From contig JAJQDV010000032.1 of assembly GCA_021202015.1 (NCBI GenBank), forward strand, positions 84,463-132,316: a DNA stretch of 47,854 nt, in the 5' to 3' direction. Positions 1 through 6,330 of the stretch are shown in pieces (the first letter of the stretch is position 1; every line of letters starts with the position of its first letter). Origin of the DNA: Clostridiales bacterium (GTDB lineage Bacteria; Bacillota; Clostridia; Lachnospirales; Lachnospiraceae). Position numbers and translations under genes: made by a program. The notes below the pieces were generated by a model. That model was not told the DNA's origin, did no database searches, and saw only the letters and a list, made by a program, of their open reading frames with translations.

Positions 1-1
1 G

Positions 2-1129
2 ATGATCGGACAGGCTATCGGCGCGAAGAAGCGTGACGAGGCTTCCCGCGCGATCGGGAACACCGTTGTTTTCTTCATGCTTCTCTCGGTTGTTCTGGCG
101 GTATGCCTGCTGTTTCTGGTCCGACCCATCGTGAATATCATGTCCGTGCCGGAGGAGGCCGTGTCCGGGACGGTTTCCTATCTCACGGTCTGTTTTATCG
201 GCATTCCGTTTATCACGGCTTACAATATCATCAGTTCCATTTTCCGCGGGCTGGGCGACTCGAAAAGCCCGATGTATTTCGTTGCGGTCGCCTGTGTCCT
301 CAATATCGCACTGGACTATCTGTTCATCGGCAGCATGGGACTCGGACCGGTGGGCGCGGCACTTGGGACGACGCTTGCCCAGACATGCAGCGTGATCGTG
401 GCGCTGATCGTGATCCGGATGCGGAAAACCGGGATTTCTCTGAAAAGAGAGGATTTCAGGCTGCGCAGGACGACGATCGCCGGACTTTTGAAGGTCGGAT
501 TTCCGGTGGCCATTCAGGACGGGCTGATCCAGATCGCGTTTCTGGTTATCACGGTCATCGCGAATCAGAGAGGCTTAAATGACGCGGCGGCGGTCGGGAT
601 CGTGGAGAAACTGATCTGCATCCTGTTCCTCGTGCCTTCCTCCATGCTCTCGACGGTATCCGCGCTCTCTGCGCAGAATATCGGAGCCAATCGATATGAC
701 CGTGCGCATCTGACGCTGCGCTATGCCATCATGATCGCAGTCGGATGGGGGATTCTCGTGTGTATCGTCATGCAGATTTCAGCGGAGACTTTTGTCGGGT
801 TATTTACTTCGGACGGGGAAGAAGTCGTGCGGCTCGGAAGTCAGTACCTGCGCGGTTATGTGTTCGACTGTATCTTTGCCGGGATTCACTTCAGCTTCAG
901 CGGGTATTTCTGCGGCTGCGGGAAATCAGGGATTTCATTCCTTCATAATTTTCTCGCAATTGTATGCGCCCGGATTCCGCTCGTGTATCTCGCGTCCAAA
1001 ATGTTCGCGGATACGCTGCTCCCCATGGGGCTGGCCACGTCGACCGGGTCGCTGCTGTCGGTGGTCATCTGTATCTTCGCGTATCTGTGGATACGCAGGG
1101 GCGAAAAAAATTGTACATCGAATAATTAA
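2..1129 (+). CDS. MATE family efflux transporter (5' truncated by window)
   Basis: Multidrug and toxic compound extrusion family membrane transporter, normally a cation-coupled exporter with 12 membrane helices. The visible 375 residues begin at a conserved MATE segment (IGQAIGAKKRDEAS) that usually lies about 70-80 residues into the protein, so the true start is upstream of the window and the Met at base 2 is probably internal. About ten hydrophobic segments follow, for example around residues 22-45, 55-75, 95-140, 165-190, 245-270 and 300-365. The protein ends in a short basic tail (IRRGEKNC). The substrate cannot be inferred. An ABC permease scrap begins shortly after the stop codon. Confidence 0.88.
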   Translation: MIGQAIGAKKRDEASRAIGNTVVFFMLLSVVLAVCLLFLVRPIVNIMSVPEEAVSGTVSYLTVCFIGIPFITAYNIISSIFRGLGDSKSPMYFVAVACVLNIALDYLFIGSMGLGPVGAALGTTLAQTCSVIVALIVIRMRKTGISLKREDFRLRRTTIAGLLKVGFPVAIQDGLIQIAFLVITVIANQRGLNDAAAVGIVEKLICILFLVPSSMLSTVSALSAQNIGANRYDRAHLTLRYAIMIAVGWGILVCIVMQISAETFVGLFTSDGEEVVRLGSQYLRGYVFDCIFAGIHFSFSGYFCGCGKSGISFLHNFLAIVCARIPLVYLASKMFADTLLPMGLATSTGSLLSVVICIFAYLWIRRGEKNCTSNN

Positions 1130-1181
1130 TAACCAGTTACTTAATATTCGAGGTACTAGTCCTGCAGCTGCGCAACTGGGA

Positions 1182-1355
1182 ATGTTCAACCGCGTCTCAC
1201 TGGTCGGATTATTTGATATAGAAGCGCTGGGAACAGTCGGATCCGGTACGGTCGATGATTCCTTCCTGCCGAAGCTGATCGCGCTGGCTGTCGTGGCCGC
1301 GGCCTGTTATGTGGCGGGAGCTATTCGTTTCCAGAGAAAAGATCTGCCTCTTTGA
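1182..1355 (+). pseudogene. C-terminal remnant of an ABC-2 type permease
   Basis: An open frame of about 57 codons ends at 1355 and reads as the extreme C-terminus of an ABC-2 permease: a short soluble stretch (SLVGLFDIEALGTVGSGTVD), one hydrophobic helix (LIALAVVAAACYVAGA) and the typical ending RFQRKDLPL. Nothing upstream in this frame is homologous, because that frame runs across the MATE gene as a shadow, and there is no convincing start or ribosome binding site. I read it as the end of a deleted gene. The AT-rich junction at about 1125-1160 may mark the deletion point. A genuine short membrane protein is possible but less likely. Confidence 0.6.
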
Positions 1356-1381
1356 TCTTCTGTAAAATTTGTGATATTTTT

Positions 1382-1409
1382 ATCGGCGGTCATTTTGACC
1401 GCCGATTTT
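1382..1409. terminator. Strong hairpin terminator
   Basis: An 11-bp perfect stem (ATCGGCGGTCA / TGACCGCCGAT) with a TTT loop is followed by TTTT on the + strand; A-rich sequence on the other side could make it work in both directions. It lies between the + strand remnant and the convergent Uma2 gene. Confidence 0.75.
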
Positions 1410-1478
1410 GCTGTGCGCAGGGATGCGAGTGAAAATTCTGCCTCATACCAAAGATGTAATCGTGAGGGAAAAATAAGG

Positions 1479-2021
1479 CTAAATAAAATCTGCAATTATA
1501 ATTTCGAGATCCTCATACAGATTCACCTTTGCGGGATAATAAAACGGCACAATCACAGGTGCAGCATCCTGTTCAAAATAGTATATCGTTGTGCGTTCTC
1601 TTACAGGATCAATAATCCAGTATTCCCGCACACCGCTATCACTGTATAATGTCATTTTTGTAGAGTAATCCAGTTTCCTGCTGGAAGGAGAAACTACCTC
1701 GATCACAAGATCCGGTGCTCCTTCGCACCCCCTGTCTGAAATCTTATTTTTATTACATATAACGCTGATATCCGGTTCCAGATATGATTCCTCATCTCCC
1801 GGAAAAAATACCGCAAATGGTGCCGGAAACACTTCACAGGAACCCTTATGCGTGTCGATATAATCCGCCAGCACACGTGATATGGCAAAACTGATTCTCT
1901 GATGAATCGTGTTGGGCGGAGCCATCATATATAACTGCCCTCCTATCAGCTCCGCACGCTGACCCTCCGGCAAATTGTATATATCGTCTATTGAATATGA
2001 AGCTGATTTCATTAATGGCAT
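1479..2021 (-). CDS. Uma2 family (DUF820) endonuclease-like protein
   Basis: 180-residue protein of the Uma2/DUF820 family, which has a PD-(D/E)XK nuclease fold; the cellular role is not established. Family features seen are the N-terminal LPEGQRAELIGGQLYMM segment, the central EPDISVIC strand with the acidic residues, and APDLVIEVVSPSSRKLDYSTK, which supplies the E-x-V-S-P-S-S and Lys elements. The tail EYWIIDPVRERTTIYYF is also typical. The start is supported by a GAGGAGG site just upstream on the minus strand. It is a single-gene unit facing the terminator at 1382-1409. These genes are often multicopy in genomes; no partner gene is adjacent. Confidence 0.88.
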   Translation of the reverse strand: MPLMKSASYSIDDIYNLPEGQRAELIGGQLYMMAPPNTIHQRISFAISRVLADYIDTHKGSCEVFPAPFAVFFPGDEESYLEPDISVICNKNKISDRGCEGAPDLVIEVVSPSSRKLDYSTKMTLYSDSGVREYWIIDPVRERTTIYYFEQDAAPVIVPFYYPAKVNLYEDLEIIIADFI

Positions 2022-2061
2022 ATTGCACCTCCTCAGAAATTCTGTTTTTATGTTAACACAC

Positions 2062-2083
2062 TCCGGTTAAATTTTAAACCGGA
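2062..2083. promoter_or_regulatory. Inverted repeat between uma2 and miaB
   Basis: TCCGGTT and AACCGGA form a 7-bp inverted repeat with an 8-base AT spacer, lying between the divergent uma2 and miaB genes, about 40 bases upstream of uma2. It could be an operator for the minus-strand promoter or a small hairpin. No regulator is assigned. Confidence 0.35.
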
Positions 2084-2115
2084 AATATCAGTTTATCACT
2101 TCTTACGGCCTGTAC

Positions 2116-2144
2116 TTGTCTGGCGTTTTCAAATATGCTATAAT
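2116..2144 (+). promoter_or_regulatory. Sigma-A type promoter for miaB operon
   Basis: TTGTCT, 17-base spacer, TATAAT, preceded by an extended -10 TG (TGCTATAAT). Predicted transcription start is near 2151, which rules against the ATG at 2151 as the miaB start. Confidence 0.75.
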
Positions 2145-2195
2145 TCAGAAATGTCGGGCATGCCTGAAAATGCAAGCTATGGAGGAACAGGCGTA

Positions 2196-3710
2196 ATGAA
2201 TTGCCGGAAACAGAATAAGGTACAGGATTACCGGAACGACTCTTTTAAAGATACAGATTTGCAGGATGTAGATTTTAATGATATTAATCTCACACTTCCC
2301 CCGCCGGAGGAAGAGCCTGCCCGCCAGTATTTTTTTATGGCAAAGGCGCGGCAGCTTCTGCTTCAGCTGGAGGCGGAAACGGGGAGAAAGCTATTTTTTC
2401 ATATCACGACACTCGGCTGCCAGATGAACGCCCGCGATTCTGAGAAGCTGCGCGGCATTCTGAAAACCATCGGCTACGCGGAGTGCGACCGTGAGGAGGA
2501 CGCGGATTTTGTCCTCTACAATACCTGCACGGTTCGGGAGAACGCGAATAATAAGGTCTACGGCAGGCTCGGTTATCTGCACGGATATAAGAAAAAGAAT
2601 CCTCACATGATCATCGCTCTCTGCGGCTGCATGATGCAGGAGGAGAAGGTGGTCGCGCGGATCCGGCAGAGCTACCGCTTTGTGGATCTGATCTTCGGCA
2701 CGCACAATATTTTCAAATTTGCCGAGCTGATCGTTGATACGCTGTCTGAGCAGCAGATGGTAGTGGATATCTGGGAAGGCACGCAGCAGATCGTGGAACG
2801 GCTTCCCAATGACCGGAAATATCCGTTTAAAAGCGGGGTCAATATCATGTTCGGCTGCAATAATTTCTGCAGTTACTGCATCGTGCCTTATGTGAGAGGA
2901 CGGGAGCGGAGCCGCAGGCCGGAGGAGATCCTTCGGGAAATCCGTGATTTTGTCGCGGACGGCGTGATTGAGGTGATGCTGCTCGGACAGAATGTCAATT
3001 CCTATGGGAAAAATCTCGATGAACCTGTGACGTTTGCGCAGCTTCTGACCGAGATTGAGAAGATTGAGGGCCTTAAGCGGATTCGGTTTATGACTTCGCA
3101 TCCGAAGGACCTTTCCGATGATTTGATCGCGGTCATGGGCAGATCGGAGAAAATATGCAGGCATCTGCACCTGCCGCTCCAGTCCGGCAGCAGCTCCCTG
3201 CTGAAGGTCATGAACCGCCATTATACGAAAGAGCGTTACCTCGAACTCGTAGAGAAAATTCGCGCAGCGGTGCCGGACATCGCGATCACCACGGATATCA
3301 TTGTCGGATTTCCGGGGGAGACCGAGGCGGATTTCGAGGAGACGATGGACGTGATCCGCCGGGTTCGTTTTGACAGTGCGTTTACGTTTATCTATTCAAA
3401 GAGGACAGGCACGCCTGCGGCCGCCATGGAGGATCAGGTGCCGGAGGATGTGGTAAAGAGACGGTTTGACCGGCTGCTCCGCGAGGTGCAGGCGATCGCC
3501 GCGGAGAAGGCGGAGGCTCTGACCGGGAAAACGATGGACGTGCTGGTGGAGAGTGTCAATCATCAGGATGCAAGCCTGGTCACCGGACGGCTCAGCAATA
3601 ACAGCGTCGTTCATCTGCCGGGAGACAAGAGCCTGATCGGGCGGATCATAGAAGTGCGTCTGGACACATGTAAGGGGTTTTATTATTATGGAAGTGCGGT
3701 CAGAGAATGA
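2196..3710 (+). CDS. miaB: tRNA-2-methylthio-N6-dimethylallyladenosine synthase MiaB
   Basis: Radical SAM methylthiotransferase that adds the 2-methylthio group to N6-isopentenyladenosine 37 of tRNA. Domain order: N-terminal UPF0004 domain with its cluster cysteines (GCQMNARDSEKL, NTCTVRENA, CGCMMQEE), radical SAM core with C221-x3-C225-x2-C228 (GCNNFCSYCIVPYVRGRERS), and C-terminal TRAM domain from about residue 435. A longer frame begins at 2151, but that ATG sits at the predicted transcription start. The ATG at 2196 has GGAGGA nine bases upstream, giving 504 residues. The roughly 60 residues before the UPF0004 domain are acidic and typical of clostridial MiaB. It heads the run towards ruvAB. 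Confidence 0.95.
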   Translation: MNCRKQNKVQDYRNDSFKDTDLQDVDFNDINLTLPPPEEEPARQYFFMAKARQLLLQLEAETGRKLFFHITTLGCQMNARDSEKLRGILKTIGYAECDREEDADFVLYNTCTVRENANNKVYGRLGYLHGYKKKNPHMIIALCGCMMQEEKVVARIRQSYRFVDLIFGTHNIFKFAELIVDTLSEQQMVVDIWEGTQQIVERLPNDRKYPFKSGVNIMFGCNNFCSYCIVPYVRGRERSRRPEEILREIRDFVADGVIEVMLLGQNVNSYGKNLDEPVTFAQLLTEIEKIEGLKRIRFMTSHPKDLSDDLIAVMGRSEKICRHLHLPLQSGSSSLLKVMNRHYTKERYLELVEKIRAAVPDIAITTDIIVGFPGETEADFEETMDVIRRVRFDSAFTFIYSKRTGTPAAAMEDQVPEDVVKRRFDRLLREVQAIAAEKAEALTGKTMDVLVESVNHQDASLVTGRLSNNSVVHLPGDKSLIGRIIEVRLDTCKGFYYYGSAVRE

Positions 3711-3764
3711 TCATGTCCGGCACGTACAAAGCAGCGCGGGAGAAAGCGGCTGCCTGGGATTCAG

Positions 3765-4148
3765 ATGGAAAAGAAGGCAGGGAAAAAAGAAATTATTTTA
3801 CTTATCATAATATTTATCGTCATACTTGCGATCTGGCTCGGATATCGTATGATGAAGTCCGATTCGGGCAATCTGGTCCGAATCACGGTGGACGGGGAGG
3901 AATACGGCGTCTATGATCTGGATGAGGAACAGGAGATCCCGATCGAGATCGACGGCGGGGTGACGAATACACTGGTCATTCGGAACGGCGAGGCCGACAT
4001 GATCGAGGCAGACTGTCCCGATCAGATCTGCGTCAATATGGACGCGATCTCCGTGGAGAATGAGACGATCGTCTGTCTGCCAAACAGGATTGTCGTTGAA
4101 GTGATCTCCTCGGAGGAGGAAGCCGATTTTGATACGATCGCGCAGTGA
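3765..4148 (+). CDS. NusG domain II-containing membrane-anchored protein
   Basis: 127-residue protein with one N-terminal membrane helix (residues about 9-28, IILLIIIFIVILAIWLGY) followed by a small beta-rich extracytoplasmic domain of the NusG_II (DUF1312) family. The conserved CPDQICV segment and VCLPNRIVVEV are both visible. The two cysteines of CPDQIC and the one in VCLPN are the family hallmark. Function is unknown; in Clostridia it is often found near rnf, apbE or ruv genes. The ribosome binding site is weak (GGGA about 7 bases upstream). The next element is a repeat and hairpin leading to ruvA. Confidence 0.85.
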   Translation: MEKKAGKKEIILLIIIFIVILAIWLGYRMMKSDSGNLVRITVDGEEYGVYDLDEEQEIPIEIDGGVTNTLVIRNGEADMIEADCPDQICVNMDAISVENETIVCLPNRIVVEVISSEEEADFDTIAQ

Positions 4149-4157
4149 CCGTAAGTT

Positions 4158-4211
4158 TTTTACTATGAAAGTGTCGTCAATAGACAGGCATATGGGGGTG
4201 CTTGCACTCCC
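4158..4211 (+). repeat. Dispersed repeat, copy 1 (with hairpin)
   Basis: Shares TTTTACTATGAAAGTGTCGT, then AATAGACAG, with the copy at 5903-5963. It is followed by an 8-bp GC hairpin (GGGGGTGC / GCACTCCC). It lies in the gap upstream of ruvA. Confidence 0.7.
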
Positions 4212-4239
4212 AGATGACTGGATATTCGACGACCAAGCC

Positions 4240-4279
4240 GGTATGAGCAATCCGAAGCATCATACCCTTTTGTCGTTTT
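4240..4279 (+). terminator. Possible hairpin terminator or attenuator before ruvA
   Basis: GGTATGA and TCATACC form a 7-bp stem around a 13-base loop, followed by CTTTTGTCGTTTTA. It is weak by energy and lies only about 30 bases before ruvA, so it may attenuate read-through rather than end the transcript. Confidence 0.35.
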
Positions 4280-4307
4280 AATCATCTTAAAAAATGAGGA
4301 CAGCATT

Positions 4308-4910
4308 ATGTATTCCTATATCAGGGGAACCCTGGAAGAGGTTCGGCAGGATTCTGTCGTGGTGGAGAATAACGGAATCGGTTATCAGATTTATGTTCCG
4401 GTTCGTATCCTGCAGGAGCTGCCGCAGGGCGGCGGGCAGGTGAAAATCTACACATATCTGTATGTGCGGGAGGATGCGTTTTCTCTCTTTGGTTTTTTAT
4501 CGCGGGATGAGCTGACCATGTTTCAGCTTCTGCTCAATGTCTCGGGGATCGGTCCGAAAGGGGCTCTGGCGCTTCTGTCCGTGCTCTCGGCGGATGAGAT
4601 CCGGTTTGCCGTGGTAAGCGACGATGTAAAAACGATCACAAAGGCGCCGGGCATCGGGAAGAAGGGCGCACAGCGCCTGATCATTGAACTGAAGGACAGG
4701 ATCAGTCTGGAGGACGCCTTCGAATCCGCGGCGGATACGTCTCCCGCGGTTTTGGAGAACAGTAATGCAGCGCGGAGGGAAGCGATGGAGGCGCTGATCG
4801 CGCTCGGATACAGCCCGGCTGAGGCGGCCGGGGCGCTGTCCGGACTGGAGATCACGGAGGAAAGCGATGCGGAGACTGTATTAAAACAGGCTTTAAGAAA
4901 TATGGTATGA
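4308..4910 (+). CDS. ruvA: Holliday junction branch migration protein RuvA
   Basis: 200-residue DNA-binding subunit of the RuvAB branch migration complex, of normal length. The N-terminal OB-fold starts MYSYIRGTLEEV. Two helix-hairpin-helix motifs follow (LLNVSGIGPKGALALLS and ITKAPGIGKKGAQRLIIEL), and the C-terminal UBA-like domain III that contacts RuvB covers about residues 150-200 (ALIALGYSPAEAAGAL). A TGAGGA site precedes the ATG. ruvB begins 18 bases downstream, the standard operon order. Confidence 0.97.
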   Translation: MYSYIRGTLEEVRQDSVVVENNGIGYQIYVPVRILQELPQGGGQVKIYTYLYVREDAFSLFGFLSRDELTMFQLLLNVSGIGPKGALALLSVLSADEIRFAVVSDDVKTITKAPGIGKKGAQRLIIELKDRISLEDAFESAADTSPAVLENSNAARREAMEALIALGYSPAEAAGALSGLEITEESDAETVLKQALRNMV

Positions 4911-4928
4911 TGCCGGGGAGATTTCAAC

Positions 4929-5924
4929 ATGGAAAATCGAGTGATTCAGACACAGATCAGAGAGGAAGATGTCCGGACGGAGTCCGGCCTGCGGCCGATG
5001 ACTCTGGATGAATACATCGGACAGGATACGATCAAAAACACTTTGCGGGTCTATATTGAGGCGGCAAAGCAGAGAGGAGAGCCTCTGGATCACGTATTGT
5101 TTTACGGGCCTCCCGGTCTCGGAAAAACGACTTTGTCCGGGATCATTGCCAATGAGATGGGCGTCCATATGAAGGTGACGTCCGGACCGGCGATCGCAAA
5201 ACCGGGCGAGATGGCATCCATCCTGTCCTCGCTGCAGGAGAATGACATCCTGTTTGTGGATGAGATCCACCGGCTGGACCGTCAGGTGGAGGAGGTGCTG
5301 TATCCGGCGATGGAGGACTACGCGATCGACGTCCTGATCGGGAAGGGTGCCGGACTGCGCTCCATCCATCTGAGTCTTCCGAAGTTTACCCTGGTCGGAG
5401 CCACGACGAGGGCCGGACTTTTGACGGCGCCGCTGCGGGATCGCTTCGGCGTGATCCAGCGGTTGGAGTTTTATTCGCCGGAAGAGCTGCAGACCATTAT
5501 CCTGCAGTCGGCGAAAAAGCTCGGCGTGGAGATCGAGGAGGAGGGCGCGGCGGAGCTTGCGGGGCGCTCCCGCGGAACACCGCGGCTGGCGAACCGTCTG
5601 CTGAAGCGCGTGCGGGATTTTGCTCAGGTCAAATATGACGGCGTGATCACAAAGGAGGTTGCTTCCTTTGCGCTGGATCTGCTCGATGTGGATTCCTGCG
5701 GACTGGATAAAAATGACCGGACGATTCTGCTCACGATTATTGAGAAGTTCGCGGGCGGTCCGGTGGGACTGGATACGCTCGCGGCGGCGATCGGCGAGGA
5801 CGCCGGGACGATCGAGGATGTCTATGAACCGTTTCTTGTGAAGAACGGTTTTGTGAACCGCACGCCTAAGGGGCGGGTGGCGACGGATCTCGCGTACGCA
5901 CATTTTACTATGAAAGTGTCGTGA
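4929..5924 (+). CDS. ruvB: Holliday junction branch migration helicase RuvB
   Basis: 331-residue AAA+ motor that drives branch migration with RuvA. Walker A (GPPGLGKTT, about residues 60-68), Walker B (DEIHR), sensor 1 ([18 protein letters not shown]) and the arginine finger region are present; the C-terminal winged helix ends [12 protein letters not shown]. The last five codons (TMKVS) lie inside the dispersed repeat that starts at 5903, so the natural C-terminus has apparently been replaced by repeat-encoded residues. zapA follows after 70 bases. Confidence 0.97.
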   Translation: MENRVIQTQIREEDVRTESGLRPMTLDEYIGQDTIKNTLRVYIEAAKQRGEPLDHVLFYGPPGLGKTTLSGIIANEMGVHMKVTSGPAIAKPGEMASILSSLQENDILFVDEIHRLDRQVEEVLYPAMEDYAIDVLIGKGAGLRSIHLSLPKFTLVGATTRAGLLTAPLRDRFGVIQRLEFYSPEELQTIILQSAKKLGVEIEEEGAAELAGRSRGTPRLANRLLKRVRDFAQVKYDGVITKEVASFALDLLDVDSCGLDKNDRTILLTIIEKFAGGPVGLDTLAAAIGEDAGTIEDVYEPFLVKNGFVNRTPKGRVATDLAYAHFTMKVS

Positions 5925-5963
5925 ATAGACAGACAGATGTTGGTGCGCTGCATCAGCAGCGCA
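5903..5963 (+). repeat. Dispersed repeat, copy 2 (with hairpin)
   Basis: Begins within the ruvB 3' end with the same TTTTACTATGAAAGTGTCGT block as the copy at 4158. It continues into a perfect 8-bp hairpin TGCGCTGC-ATCA-GCAGCGCA. The hairpin half resembles the element at 26444-26485. Confidence 0.7.
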
Positions 5964-5994
5964 TGGATGTTCATACAGAAAAAAGGAGATTGTT

Positions 5995-6330
5995 ATGGCA
6001 CAGAATGATATGACTGAGGTCGTCATCGGCGGGAAGGTGCTTGCGATGGGCGGTTCCGGAGATGAAATCCATATTCAGAGAGTGGCGGCCTGCGTCAACA
6101 ATATGATCCGCAGGATGGAGGATACAGAGGGTTATCAGACGCTTGCTCCGGATCTGAAGCCGGTGCTCATAGAACTGAATCTTGCCGATGAGCTGATACA
6201 GGCGCAAGACAGGATCAATCAGCTGGAAAGCGATATTCAGAGCGCGGAAAGTGAGCTCTCAAAGGTGAAACAGTCTCTGGTTGAGGCACAGCTGAAGCAG
6301 GAGCGTTCGGATCCGAAGAAAAAACGCTGA
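5995..6330 (+). CDS. zapA: Cell division protein ZapA
   Basis: 111-residue ZapA-family protein that binds FtsZ and promotes protofilament bundling at the division ring. The N-terminal beta/alpha domain (VVIGGKVLAMGGSGDEIHIQ) and the long C-terminal coiled coil (about residues 65-105, rich in QDRINQLESDIQSAESELSK) are clear. An AGGAG site is 6 bases before the ATG. Its stop codon overlaps the first possible start of the next gene (TGATG), suggesting coupled translation. Confidence 0.9.
   Translation: MAQNDMTEVVIGGKVLAMGGSGDEIHIQRVAACVNNMIRRMEDTEGYQTLAPDLKPVLIELNLADELIQAQDRINQLESDIQSAESELSKVKQSLVEAQLKQERSDPKKKR

Noticed and set aside
1150..1170. ACTAGT and CTGCAG next to each other, resembling a cloning junction
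   Set aside because: Two six-base sites in AT-rich intergenic DNA are not evidence of vector sequence, and nothing else around them looks synthetic.
2391..3221. Minus-strand open frame opposite miaB
   Set aside because: Antisense shadow of a well-supported gene, with no family resemblance.
3707..3916. Short + strand frame starting in the miaB stop (ATGA)
   Set aside because: Although the ATGA overlap looks like coupling, the product has no sensible composition and overlaps the well-supported NusG-II protein in another frame.
4893..6026. Minus-strand open frame (377 codons) opposite ruvB
   Set aside because: Shadow of ruvB; low-complexity Arg/Gln/His composition and no ribosome site.
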